From TMED23 sp964639965 (GTDB taxonomy: Bacteria; Pseudomonadota; Alphaproteobacteria; Rhodospirillales; UBA2165), in the NCBI GenBank assembly GCA_964639965.1, contig CAZXGI010000006.1:1-64000 (forward strand): 64,000 nucleotides of DNA, in the 5' to 3' direction. Each line of letters starts with the position of its first letter. Within the stretch, counting starts at the first letter, position 1. A program made the position numbers and the translations under genes. The notes beneath the pieces were generated by a model. It had not been told where the DNA came from and made no database searches. It saw nothing but the letters and a program-made list of their open reading frames with translations. Shown in pieces: positions 16,275-25,556 of the stretch.

Positions 16275-17282
16275 ATGAATAAAACAATCCTAGCAGCAGC
16301 GGCAAGCGTAATTATAATGCAATCTACTAGCGTATTTGCAACAGGTCCAATCAAAGTTGCATCATTTGTTTCCCCAAAAAGCATGGGGGTCACAAGAGTT
16401 ATAAAACCTTGGATGGCCAATGTTAAGGCCGATGTTGGAGGTAAGGTTGAACTAAAGGGCTATTGGGGTGGATCACTCGGTAAAAGTCCGGTAAAGCAAT
16501 ATGAATTGGTAAAGAATGGTGTAGCCGATTTAGCGTGGATTTTGCCTGGTTATACCTCGGGACAATTTCCAGAAATGCAAATAGTTGAACTTCCATTTTT
16601 ATTAAATACGGCTCTTGAGGCCTCTCTAGTTATTCAACGATTACATGACGCGGGCTTTAAAACAGGTCTAGGTCAAGTTAAATTGATAGGAGCTTGGGCC
16701 TCTGCACCAAATTTGTTATTCCTAAACAAACCTGTAAAGAAAATCTCTGATTTGAAAAATCTAAAAATTAGGAATGCTGGTTCCGTAGGGGGATATTGGC
16801 TGGGAAAAATCGGAGCTATCCCACAAACCATGAGCGCACCAAAAATGACCGTCGCTCTTAACCGGAAAACAATTGACGGAGGTCAACAAGGTTGGACAGG
16901 AATGAGGACTTTTAAAGCAATGCGCCTTGTTACACATGTCATGGATCTGCCTTTAGGTGCCATTCCCTTCTTCTTAGGAATGAACAAGAAGAAATGGGAT
17001 GGACTTCCTAAAGATGTTCAAGCAGCATTCTTAAAACACGGCAGCGAAAAAATCGCTCGGAATGGAGGCGCTGCTTATGGGGATGCCACCTTAAAGATTA
17101 TAAAATCAAATCCACAGGCAAAAAAACTTACGATTGTCAAACCTAGTGGAGCAGAATTCAATAAAACGGTTAAAGACGCCAAAGCTTCTGTACACAAATG
17201 GTGGATAAATAAAACAAAAAATGGCCAAGCTGTTTACGATAAAGCCGTTAAGATTATAGCGGACGTTCGAAAGAACGGATAA
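16275..17282 (+). CDS. dctP: TRAP transporter substrate-binding protein (second system)
   Basis: The start ATG at 16275 has a strong GGGAGGA ribosome site about 6 bases upstream. The protein begins MNKTILAAAASVIIMQSTSVFA, a clear Sec signal peptide, and continues with DctP-type motifs including LKNLKIRNAGSVGGYWLGKIG (substrate-contacting Arg) and NRKTIDGGQQGWTGM. It would bind a small organic anion in the periplasm. It is only distantly similar by eye to the first DctP, so a different substrate is likely. The two permease genes follow directly. Confidence 0.9.
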   Translation: MNKTILAAAASVIIMQSTSVFATGPIKVASFVSPKSMGVTRVIKPWMANVKADVGGKVELKGYWGGSLGKSPVKQYELVKNGVADLAWILPGYTSGQFPEMQIVELPFLLNTALEASLVIQRLHDAGFKTGLGQVKLIGAWASAPNLLFLNKPVKKISDLKNLKIRNAGSVGGYWLGKIGAIPQTMSAPKMTVALNRKTIDGGQQGWTGMRTFKAMRLVTHVMDLPLGAIPFFLGMNKKKWDGLPKDVQAAFLKHGSEKIARNGGAAYGDATLKIIKSNPQAKKLTIVKPSGAEFNKTVKDAKASVHKWWINKTKNGQAVYDKAVKIIADVRKNG

Positions 17283-17303
17283 ACTATCATTTGGTAGAAA
17301 AAA

Positions 17304-17840
17304 TTGGATCAATTTGAAACAACAAGCAGGCGGCTTAGCGAATACCTAAAGCTGGTCGCCTGCGTTGGCTTTACTGGGCTTGTCGCAGTTGCCCTATTAA
17401 CTATGGTTGATGGTTTAGGGCGGTGGCTGGCGCTCCCTCGCATTCCGGGGTTCAATGATTATGCTCAAATTTCTTATGCTATCGTAATCTCATCTTGTTT
17501 TCCCTCATTACTTCTCAGAGATCAAAATGTAACTATCCGTTTTCTCGGAAGAGCGTTTAAGGGTCGAACAAACTATTGGCTGGAAGTTTTTGGTAATTTG
17601 TTTACCCTATTCTTTTTCTCGATACTTGTTTGGCAATTCTATCTACTAACGATTGACCTTCAGGTTAATAATAGAACGTCCCCGACTATAGAGTTCCCTA
17701 TTGCACCTTGGTGGTGGATCATCTCATTTATAATGACGATTACCGTTCCGGTACAGGTGATCGTTTTCGCGGATAGTGTCTACAGTGCCATTCGTAATCA
17801 ACCCAGCCGCCTTCCCAAAGAAGAAACGGAGAGCGTTTAA
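17304..17840 (+). CDS. dctQ: TRAP transporter small permease (second system)
   Basis: The 178-residue protein has four membrane segments, with FPSLLLRDQNVTIRFLGRAF as the family's polar loop between helices 2 and 3. It begins at a TTG codon (17304), 21 bases after the binding-protein stop, and no better ATG is present. Its stop overlaps the ATG of the large permease by one base (TAATG). It belongs to the same transport unit as the flanking genes. Confidence 0.83.
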   Translation: MDQFETTSRRLSEYLKLVACVGFTGLVAVALLTMVDGLGRWLALPRIPGFNDYAQISYAIVISSCFPSLLLRDQNVTIRFLGRAFKGRTNYWLEVFGNLFTLFFFSILVWQFYLLTIDLQVNNRTSPTIEFPIAPWWWIISFIMTITVPVQVIVFADSVYSAIRNQPSRLPKEETESV

Positions 17841-19144
17841 TGGATCCTATTGTCATAGGTGCCTTAGGTCTTGGTGCGATGTTTGTTCTTATCGCCCTCC
17901 ATGTACCTATCGGTGTAGCTATGGGCATCACCGGAGTAGCTTCAGTAGGCTTTATGATTGGCTGGGAACCAGCCCTTACGCTTCTCGGCACCGAGCCATC
18001 GGCAAAGATTGAAGATGAAGGGCTGGCTGTTGTCGCTCTTTTTCTGTTGATGGGCGCCTTTGCAACGGAAGCCGGTGTCTCGGCAGATATGTATAGGCTC
18101 GCTTATGCAATGGTTGGTCACTTTCGTGGGGGTCTAGCTATGTCAACAATTGGCGGATGTGCGGGTTTTGGAGCTATTTGCGGCTCCTCTATTGCCACCA
18201 CAGCAACCATGGCAAAAATCGCATTGCCCGAAATGATAGATCGCAACTATAAGCGAACATTAGCGAGTGGATGTATCGCAGCAGGTGGCACCCTAGGAAT
18301 GCTGGTCCCACCTTCCGTCGTAATGATTATTTATGGAATTCTAACTGAAGAAAGCATTATTGCATTATTTGCTGCAGCTATTTTTCCTGGGGCCATTGCA
18401 ACCGTCCTTTACTGCATTACGATCAGTATTATTGTGCGACTAAAACCTGATTCAGGTCCAGCTGGTGAACGACTTCCATGGAAAGAAAAATTGTCTGTAT
18501 TGATCGCCTCATGGCGTTTCTTGCTAATAGCGATCCTCGTTTCGGGCGGAATTTATACCGGAATTTTTACAATCACAGAAGCAGCATCAGTCGGTGCAAG
18601 TCTTGCTTTCATTTTTGCTATATTCAATGGCATGAGAATGGAGGGTTTTTTAAATTGCCTTTCAACGACAGCAGCAAATACTGGAATGATTTTTGTTATC
18701 ATTATGGGCGCATCAGTCTTTAGCTACTTCATCACATTATCTGGTTTACCTGATGCATCAGTCCAGTTCATCAAAAGCTTAAACGCCTCAGATTTCATAG
18801 TTCTTTTCATGCTGATGGTATTATATCTCATTCTTGGTAGTATTTTCGATACTGTTGCAGCTATGGTGATTACGTTACCTTTCGTTTATCCAGTCATCAT
18901 GGATATGGGTTACGATCCCATATGGTGGGGCGTTATTAACGTAATGATAATGGAGATCGGCATGATCACACCCCCCATTGGGATCAATGTATTTGTACTT
19001 AACGGCATGTCAAAAGATCTTAACCTAAAAACAATTTATGCGGGAATTTTTCCATTCTTCATGACAGATATCGTACGCTTGGCTATATGTCTAATATTTC
19101 CAGCCACCGCGCTCTGGCTGCCAAAGGCTTGGGGATTAATGTAG
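17840..19144 (+). CDS. dctM: TRAP transporter large permease (second system)
   Basis: The 434-residue hydrophobic protein has the DctM pattern: an N-terminal helix with IALHVPIGVAMGITG, the CAGFGAICGSSIATTATMAKIALPEM motif, LGSIFDTVAAMVITLPFVYP and IMEIGMITPPIGINVFVLNG. It forms the substrate path of the transporter. The ThDP enzyme follows after 32 bases, so the transported compound or a derivative may be its substrate (inference). Confidence 0.92.
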   Translation: MDPIVIGALGLGAMFVLIALHVPIGVAMGITGVASVGFMIGWEPALTLLGTEPSAKIEDEGLAVVALFLLMGAFATEAGVSADMYRLAYAMVGHFRGGLAMSTIGGCAGFGAICGSSIATTATMAKIALPEMIDRNYKRTLASGCIAAGGTLGMLVPPSVVMIIYGILTEESIIALFAAAIFPGAIATVLYCITISIIVRLKPDSGPAGERLPWKEKLSVLIASWRFLLIAILVSGGIYTGIFTITEAASVGASLAFIFAIFNGMRMEGFLNCLSTTAANTGMIFVIIMGASVFSYFITLSGLPDASVQFIKSLNASDFIVLFMLMVLYLILGSIFDTVAAMVITLPFVYPVIMDMGYDPIWWGVINVMIMEIGMITPPIGINVFVLNGMSKDLNLKTIYAGIFPFFMTDIVRLAICLIFPATALWLPKAWGLM

Positions 19145-19176
19145 AGAAAATCATTGGTTGTGGGGTGTCTTTCTAG

Positions 19177-20886
19177 GTGACAAAAGAAAAAAAAACAGTA
19201 TACAGCGTTGCCCAAGCCCTCCTCGCCTTACTCGCCGACCGCGGTGTTAAATATATTTTTGCTAATGCTGGAACTGATTTTGCTCCATTAATCGAAGCTT
19301 TCGCAAAAGCTGAAACATTAAATTTACCCGTCCCAAAACCTATAGCCGTGCCCCATGAAAATGTCGCGATGGCGTTGGCCATGGGCTACACAATGATCAC
19401 AGGTAATCCACAGGTGGTAATGGTGCATACAAATGTAGGAACGGCAAATGCGTTATGTCAAATCTTAAATACTAATAAACTAAACCTACCCGTAATTGTA
19501 ACAGCCGGTAGAACACCATACACAGAGGAAAACGTTGAAGGCGGACGTAGTATTGATATTCATTGGACCCAAGAAATGTTTGATCAAGCTGGAATGGTGC
19601 GAGAAACTGTGAAGTGGGATTATGAATTACGGGAAGCCGGACAACTACATGCAGTTGTTGATCGAGCTCTTAATATTTCCAAAGCTCTCCCAAGAGGTCC
19701 TGTCTATTTGACATTACCACGCGAGATTTTAGCAGCGGACATCGGTGATGTTACCTTCGACCCTGCAACACAACACTCAAATGCGACGGTGCCGTATCCA
19801 GATTTAAATGCAATTGATCAACTGGCTGAATGCATTATGACAGCAAAAAACCCAATGATCATCACAAGCCAATTGGGAAATATTATAGAAGCCGTAAAAC
19901 CTCTCTCTGACTTAGCGGAACGCTTTGCAATTCCAGTGACCCAGTATCGTCCGCGTACCCTGAACATCCCAACAGATCATCCAATGTCTATGGGTTTTGA
20001 TCCATCATTCTTAATTGGTGAAGCCGACTTCATCATCGCTATTGAGTGTGAAGTTCCCTGGATACCTAATTTCAAAAAACCCCCACCCAATTGCAAGGTA
20101 GCACATATTGCATCCGACCCATTATACACTGCAGCCCCCCACCGGGGTTTTAGGGCAGATTTTACTATTACCGGCGCAGCAGATATCTCACTTCTTGCAT
20201 TATCATTAGCAATGGAGTCACGATTGGCTAATTCTCGAGAAGGACTTGAAGCAAGGCGGAGTAAATTAAAGGAATTAAGAAAATCATTAGACGAGGAGTG
20301 GCAGAGCCAACTGAAACGTACTACGAATAACAGTCCAATTTCATCTGCCTGGCTAACCTATTGCTTAAGCAACGTAATTGATGTGACCAATGTTGTAATG
20401 CGGGAATCACCACTTGATCTTCGGTACCTTAAACGCAGCCAACCTGGGACATTATTCGGCGGAGCCAGCGGGCTCGGTTGGGGCTTAGGTGGAGCTATTG
20501 GCGCTAAACTGGCAAATCCAGACAATTTGGTGATCGCGACTGAGGGTGACGGGGCCTATATGTTTGGTAATCCTGTCTCTGCCCATTATATTGCTGCTAC
20601 GCATGATCTTCCATTTCTAACTGTCATTTTTAACAACGAACGCTGGGGCGCTGTTAAACGAGCCACACACGCTATGTACCCTGAAGGCTATGCCAAGGAA
20701 AGCAATTCTGCTCCTCTTACCAATTTACAGCCATCGCCCCATTTCGAAAAAGTAGTTCTTGCTTCTGATGGTTATGGCGAGAAGGTTACTGATCCAAATA
20801 AAGTATCTCGGGCTCTCGAACGTGCTTTAAAATCTGTAATCATTGAGAAACGACAAGCTGTTTTAAATATTATTTGTGAAGAATAG
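19177..20886 (+). CDS. Thiamine diphosphate-dependent enzyme (acetolactate synthase/benzoylformate decarboxylase family)
   Basis: The 569-residue protein has the three-domain order of ThDP decarboxylases and synthases. The N-terminal PYR domain has the catalytic Glu in IAVPHENVAMALAMGY, the central Rossmann-like domain follows, and the C-terminal PP domain contains EGDGAYMFGNPVSAHYIAATHDLPFLTVIFNNE, the GDG...NN Mg-ThDP motif. It starts at GTG 19177. It is linked to the second TRAP operon, and the ilvB gene elsewhere in the window makes a biosynthetic acetolactate role unnecessary. Candidate reactions are 2-oxoacid decarboxylation or carboligation; the substrate is not predictable. Confidence 0.86.
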   Translation: MTKEKKTVYSVAQALLALLADRGVKYIFANAGTDFAPLIEAFAKAETLNLPVPKPIAVPHENVAMALAMGYTMITGNPQVVMVHTNVGTANALCQILNTNKLNLPVIVTAGRTPYTEENVEGGRSIDIHWTQEMFDQAGMVRETVKWDYELREAGQLHAVVDRALNISKALPRGPVYLTLPREILAADIGDVTFDPATQHSNATVPYPDLNAIDQLAECIMTAKNPMIITSQLGNIIEAVKPLSDLAERFAIPVTQYRPRTLNIPTDHPMSMGFDPSFLIGEADFIIAIECEVPWIPNFKKPPPNCKVAHIASDPLYTAAPHRGFRADFTITGAADISLLALSLAMESRLANSREGLEARRSKLKELRKSLDEEWQSQLKRTTNNSPISSAWLTYCLSNVIDVTNVVMRESPLDLRYLKRSQPGTLFGGASGLGWGLGGAIGAKLANPDNLVIATEGDGAYMFGNPVSAHYIAATHDLPFLTVIFNNERWGAVKRATHAMYPEGYAKESNSAPLTNLQPSPHFEKVVLASDGYGEKVTDPNKVSRALERALKSVIIEKRQAVLNIICEE

Positions 20887-21000
20887 ATATTTGATTTGGC
20901 CCGTCCAATAATTAAGATTGAACCAAACGGTAGTTTTTTTCATCAACATACAAATAATTTTTACGCTGATAATGAATATCTTGATGGAACCGTAGTCGAG

Positions 21001-21876
21001 CTAATTTATCAAATTATAAACTTTTTCAACATTATAACGTAATAGTTTTGCTAGTGGTTCTGACCTAAATCCTAGTTCCCCGATTTCATCCAAGGCTCTG
21101 TTAAAATCAATTACTGGAAAATCGGTACCAAATATAACCTTATCCTGACCATACGAGTTTATATATTTAATAAATGATTTAGGCCAATATTTTGGTGCAT
21201 GGGCATCGCAGCCAATATAAACGTTCGGGTGTTTCCAAGCCATCGCTATCATTTCATCATGCCAGGGAATACCAATATGAATACCAATTATTTTCAACTC
21301 AGGAAAATCACATGCAACCGAATCGATAGTTATAGGCTGACCAACGCTTCGCATTGGGTTATTTGGAGAATAGATCAAAGATTGCCCAACTTGCATTTGA
21401 ATTGGAACACCTAGCTCGACGCATTTTGCGTATATAGGATAATATTTTGCATGATCTGGTGCTAACTCAAACCAGTGAGGGTAAACGTGTGCCCCAATGA
21501 AACCAAGCCGAATAATCGCATCCTCAAACACTTTGACACCGTCCATACCATCGAAGGGATCAATTCCTGCTATACCATAAAACCGATCAGGAAATTTTTT
21601 TACTGCGTCAACAACAAGTTGATACGGAATATCATAAGAACCTGCTAAACCCTTCCGTCCAATCTTTGGCGCAATCAAGAAGGCCTTTTCTATTCCGGCA
21701 TTATCCATTCGATTTAACATTTCATCTAGTGTCAAACCCTTAAATGTTTGTGCATCAACCCCAATTTTATCTAGATAAAAGTTCTCACGATCTTTAGGTC
21801 GATGTGCCATTGCTTCTTCTGTCTGTATATTCACAACAGCATCAATCGCCTTAACAGGAAAAGAATTGGTGGACAT
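21001..21876 (-). CDS. Amidohydrolase-fold protein (Amidohydro_2 type) lacking the usual HxH motif
   Basis: The 291-residue protein resembles the TIM-barrel amidohydrolase-2 family, which includes ACMSD-type decarboxylases and lactone hydrolases. The C-terminal VIFGTDFPVID supplies the conserved metal-site Asp, and GIHIGIPWHDEMIAMAWKHPNVYIG the central His region. The N-terminal DxHxH metal motif is replaced by DAVVN at residues 12-16, so Val and Asn occupy the two His positions. It may use a modified metal site. The gene runs opposite to both neighbours and probably has its own promoter in the 121-base gap at its 5' side. Confidence 0.8.
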   Translation of the reverse strand: MSTNSFPVKAIDAVVNIQTEEAMAHRPKDRENFYLDKIGVDAQTFKGLTLDEMLNRMDNAGIEKAFLIAPKIGRKGLAGSYDIPYQLVVDAVKKFPDRFYGIAGIDPFDGMDGVKVFEDAIIRLGFIGAHVYPHWFELAPDHAKYYPIYAKCVELGVPIQMQVGQSLIYSPNNPMRSVGQPITIDSVACDFPELKIIGIHIGIPWHDEMIAMAWKHPNVYIGCDAHAPKYWPKSFIKYINSYGQDKVIFGTDFPVIDFNRALDEIGELGFRSEPLAKLLRYNVEKVYNLIN

Positions 21877-21997
21877 AACGGTATTCTATCTCAAATAATG
21901 ATTCATCTGATATAAAAATGCCATTACTAATGACGTACCGCAAGAAATTCTGTAAATAGTATTCAAATATTTTAGTTTAATTTTTTCGGAAGAGATA

Positions 21998-23461
21998 TTG
22001 CTTTATAACAAAAATATAGCGCTAGCGCTTGAAGAAAATGCAAAACGACGTGGGTCACACCCGGCTATAATTGACGGACCACAGGTTCTTTCTTACCGTA
22101 ATCTCGATATTACAGTAAAAAAAATTTCAGGGCATATAAAAGATCAGAATATCGAAGAGGGTAATATTATAGGCGTGTGCTTGCCAGACACCGCTGACCA
22201 TCTAATGGTGCTTTATGCTATAGCACGTCTAGGAGCAATAATTCTGCCAATTGATTGGCGTTGGACAGAAACTGAAAGAATAAATATTGCAACATTTTTT
22301 AAAGTTTCTCTAATTATTGGGATACCTGAGAAAAAAACGAGTGGTTTCAAGAATCTTTCAATCGACGATAAGTGGCATGCATCCGTTGAAAACAGAACTT
22401 CTGATACACCTTGTGCAACAGGGGGAACACGCCCGGTAGTTTTATCACTTTCTTCGGGCTCAACTGGAAGACCTAAAGGGCCCATGTTAACGCATTCCCA
22501 ATTCACGGCGCGTTTTGTAATGCAGTGGGTTACATTAGGATTTAACCAGCACGATCGATATCTAAGCGCTACACCTATCTATTTTGGGGGAGGACGTAGT
22601 TTTACAATGGGTTGTTTATATAGCGGTTCGACTGTAATTCTATTTCCCCCGCCATACGAACCCGAAGAGTTAGTCACCGCTGCAACAAATTATCAGGCGA
22701 CCACCCTATTACTCGTTCCGACCTTATTACGCCGATTACTCAAGCTACCGAAGAGAAAACGCCCCTTGCTTGCAGGTCTAAACCGCCTGCTATCAACCGG
22801 CGCTGTGCTTCATCCGGATGAACGTAAAGCAGTGATGCAAAATCTAAACCCTAATTTTATTAATTACTATGGCTCTACCGAAGGTGGGGGCACATCAGTA
22901 CTTTTGCCACATCACACAGCATCTACGTCGGTTGGCGAAGCCATCTACCAAACAGAAATCGAGATAGTCGATGATTGCGACCAGAAATTATCCACAAATC
23001 AATTAGGACATATCCGTTACCGAAGCCCGGGAGTTTCTAGAAATTTTTTTAATGATCCAGAAGCCAGTGCAGCCTGTTTCAGGAAGGGCTGGTTTTATCC
23101 GGGTGATATTGGCAGCATAGATGAAAATGGGTTTTTGTATTTAAAGGGACGGGCAAAAGATATAATTATAAAATCTGGTATTAATATATATCCAGCCGAA
23201 ATTGAACAGGTGTTTCTTAGCCATCCGACCATTGATGACGTGGTTGCTGTTCCTTGGTCGAATTCCGAATACGGCGAGGATATTGCCGTATTCGCCGTCA
23301 CAAATAAACATATAGAAGAAAAAGCATTGCTTCTCTATTGCCGGGAAAAGCTCGCATCATACAAGGTGCCAAAAGGTGTATTTTTTATTAAAGAAATACC
23401 AAAAACCGCTCTTGGCAAGGTTATTAAATCTAAACTGATCAAAAAACTATCGAAAACTTAA
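21998..23461 (+). CDS. Class I adenylate-forming ligase (acyl-CoA synthetase-like)
   Basis: The 487-residue protein has the P-loop LSSGSTGRPKG (about residues 151-161), the NYYGSTEGGG adenine-site motif, the GWFYPGDIG hinge and KSGINIYPAEIE lid motif, and a C-terminal TALGKVIKSKL lysine. The TTG start at 21998 is preceded by GGAAGA. It probably forms an acyl-CoA or an acyl-AMP intermediate. It converges on the FAD monooxygenase with only two bases between the stops. It is shorter than the ligase at 3644-5188 and clearly a different paralogue. Confidence 0.85.
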   Translation: MLYNKNIALALEENAKRRGSHPAIIDGPQVLSYRNLDITVKKISGHIKDQNIEEGNIIGVCLPDTADHLMVLYAIARLGAIILPIDWRWTETERINIATFFKVSLIIGIPEKKTSGFKNLSIDDKWHASVENRTSDTPCATGGTRPVVLSLSSGSTGRPKGPMLTHSQFTARFVMQWVTLGFNQHDRYLSATPIYFGGGRSFTMGCLYSGSTVILFPPPYEPEELVTAATNYQATTLLLVPTLLRRLLKLPKRKRPLLAGLNRLLSTGAVLHPDERKAVMQNLNPNFINYYGSTEGGGTSVLLPHHTASTSVGEAIYQTEIEIVDDCDQKLSTNQLGHIRYRSPGVSRNFFNDPEASAACFRKGWFYPGDIGSIDENGFLYLKGRAKDIIIKSGINIYPAEIEQVFLSHPTIDDVVAVPWSNSEYGEDIAVFAVTNKHIEEKALLLYCREKLASYKVPKGVFFIKEIPKTALGKVIKSKLIKKLSKT

Positions 23462-23463
23462 TC

Positions 23464-24681
23464 TTATTCAATGCTAGAAGCTTTTCGTAAACCTTCATAC
23501 ATAGAGGATTTCATCAAAAACGCCTTACATTTTATCGGATCATCCGATATTTTCTGTAGTTCATCTAAAGACATTTGCCGCCTTTGGTGATTTTTCTCCG
23601 TCATACGTTTACGATTTTCATCGGCTTGTTTAATAATCTGTTGCTCAGCAATTGGTTTCCGCTGTCGCGAATAAAGATCAAGGAGTTCAAAATAATTGTC
23701 TCTACTCTCATTCAACCAAATTTTATTTAATTTTTCTGTCAAGTTATGTGCGTCGTGTAAACCACCATTCATACCCATACCACCAGAGGGTGAATTGACA
23801 TGCGCAGCATCTCCTGCCAAAGCAATTCGACCGTGGTCATATTTGTTGACTATGCGTTGGTGAACCCTATAAACACGTTTATCATAAATTTCAAATGGAC
23901 CTTCAATCGGACATATATCGTGCAATTGTTTTTGGATATTTTTATCGTCTAAGGCTTCCTCTTGTGACATATTCTCAGGAAAGTAAAGGCTGGCACGCCA
24001 TTGATCTGGTAACTGCAAGAGACTGAAATTACCTTTTTCCTCCCAACAGTAGCTAACACTCGACAAACCATCAATATACTCATGAAATGGGAAAGGTGTT
24101 GTGACCAATACAGTTTTTTCAGGATACGTAGACCCTTCAAAGGCTAAACCCAAATGTTCCCTTATCGAACTATTACCGCCATCCGCTGCGATCAAAAATT
24201 GACCGCAAATTGTTTCGGAGCCTTTACCTGATTCAACGTTAATAATGATACCATTATCATTCTGGCTTAAGGATACAAATTCCGTTCCATAACGAATATC
24301 TGCTAAAGGATTAGCTCGAAGTTGCCTGTCCATAATCTTGCAAATCTTACTTTGCTCAAATTGGACCCTATAGGGGTAGTCTGTCTCATCAGAAATATTA
24401 TTCAGGTCAAAAACCACTTTATCTCCAGTTAAATGATTGCGAATTTGCCATTGACGCACCTTAATCCCCGTCTCAAGTATCTCTTCCGTTATGCCATATG
24501 GGGCCATCATTTCCAACGAAGGGGGGTGGATTGTCGAAGCGCGAATATCACTACTAACCTTCTTAGATTTATCAATGAGTGTTATAGGAATTCCAAAGCC
24601 AACCAAACGGATCGCAGCAAACAAACCTACAGGTCCACCTCCAACTATCAAAATACGTTTGTCTTTAGCTGGCGTTACCAT
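23464..24681 (-). CDS. FAD-dependent aromatic hydroxylase-type monooxygenase (PF01494)
   Basis: The 405-residue protein has the three FAD/NAD(P)H signatures of class A flavoprotein monooxygenases: GGGPVGLFAAIRLVGFG at the N-terminus (GxGxxG), a central DG motif in FLIAADGGNSSIREHLG, and GRIALAGDAAHVNSPSGGMGMNGGLHDAHNL (GD motif). These enzymes hydroxylate aromatic or heteroaromatic rings, including pyridine derivatives. It diverges from the maleate-isomerase-like gene across 95 bases and could supply a ring-opened substrate for it. The ring substrate is not identifiable. Confidence 0.88.
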   Translation of the reverse strand: MVTPAKDKRILIVGGGPVGLFAAIRLVGFGIPITLIDKSKKVSSDIRASTIHPPSLEMMAPYGITEEILETGIKVRQWQIRNHLTGDKVVFDLNNISDETDYPYRVQFEQSKICKIMDRQLRANPLADIRYGTEFVSLSQNDNGIIINVESGKGSETICGQFLIAADGGNSSIREHLGLAFEGSTYPEKTVLVTTPFPFHEYIDGLSSVSYCWEEKGNFSLLQLPDQWRASLYFPENMSQEEALDDKNIQKQLHDICPIEGPFEIYDKRVYRVHQRIVNKYDHGRIALAGDAAHVNSPSGGMGMNGGLHDAHNLTEKLNKIWLNESRDNYFELLDLYSRQRKPIAEQQIIKQADENRKRMTEKNHQRRQMSLDELQKISDDPIKCKAFLMKSSMYEGLRKASSIE

Positions 24682-24776
24682 ATAAAGTTACCTTATCCAT
24701 CTATTAGTATTATAGTTTTCCTATATTATAATGTCATAAATTTTAGATAATTAAAACTTACTGGAATAAACAAAAA

Positions 24777-25547
24777 ATGACCGAACTAGAGTACGCGAAA
24801 CGAGGCCTCGTTGGTGTCCTCACTCCTCAAGCAAATACCACCGTTGAGCCAGAGTTTACAATCTTATGGCCCAACGGTGTAGCAATGCTGAACGCGCGTA
24901 TGACGAGTCGCAAAAAAACCATTGAAGAGCGACTTGTCGACTATACCGATCAAATAGAAGATACACTCGAACAATTCGCAAACGCGCCAATTCAAGTAGC
25001 TGCTTTTGGGTGCACTGGCGCCTCATATTTGATTGGCCAAGACAAAGAAGCTGAAATCTGTGATCGTATTCAAAAAAATAAAGGGTTCCCATTCGTTACA
25101 GCTGCAAGGGCCGTCACAGACTCATTGAATTCATTAAACGCAAAAAACATTGGGTTAGTTTCTCCGTACCCAGCCGAATTAACGGAAATTAGTGTTAATT
25201 ATTGGCAAAATGCTGGTTTCATCGTTAGAGAAGTTGCCAGCGCATTTAACGAAACCAGTGAATTCCACCCAATCTACAGTCTACAAGCAGAAACCAGTAT
25301 GGAGGCTCTTCAATCCTTAAAACGCAAAAATATTGATGTTATTGTCATGCTAGGAACTGGTATGCCGACACTCCAACCGATTTTGGACTGCGCAAATTGG
25401 GACGGTGCGCCGGTGACTTCCTGTATGTTGAGCCTTGCCTGGCGAACTGTCTTATATCTAGAAGGTCAAGCTCCCACAGAACAGAGCATGTTAGCATGGA
25501 GCAAGGGTAATTCATGGCACAAACGCATGCATAGCCACATCGATTAA
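24777..25547 (+). CDS. Maleate isomerase/arylmalonate decarboxylase family protein with a single active-site cysteine
   Basis: The 256-residue protein has the Asp/Glu-racemase fold as seen in maleate cis-trans isomerase and arylmalonate decarboxylase. The first catalytic loop AAFGCTGASYL has Cys79, as in racemases and isomerases. The second loop, which reads CVQMPSL-like in maleate isomerases, is GTGMPTL here, so Gly193 replaces the second cysteine. By eye this is the mirror of natural arylmalonate decarboxylase, which has Gly in the first and Cys in the second loop. It is followed after 9 bases by the Fe-S protein and is probably co-transcribed with it. Confidence 0.82.
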   Translation: MTELEYAKRGLVGVLTPQANTTVEPEFTILWPNGVAMLNARMTSRKKTIEERLVDYTDQIEDTLEQFANAPIQVAAFGCTGASYLIGQDKEAEICDRIQKNKGFPFVTAARAVTDSLNSLNAKNIGLVSPYPAELTEISVNYWQNAGFIVREVASAFNETSEFHPIYSLQAETSMEALQSLKRKNIDVIVMLGTGMPTLQPILDCANWDGAPVTSCMLSLAWRTVLYLEGQAPTEQSMLAWSKGNSWHKRMHSHID

Positions 25548-25556
25548 AATCAAATT

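Noticed and set aside
20896..21042. A 48-codon frame beginning TTG, directly after the ThDP gene in the same frame
   Set aside because: It has no ribosome site, no recognised motif, and its last 14 codons overlap the opposite-strand amidohydrolase. Readthrough or chance is more likely than a gene.
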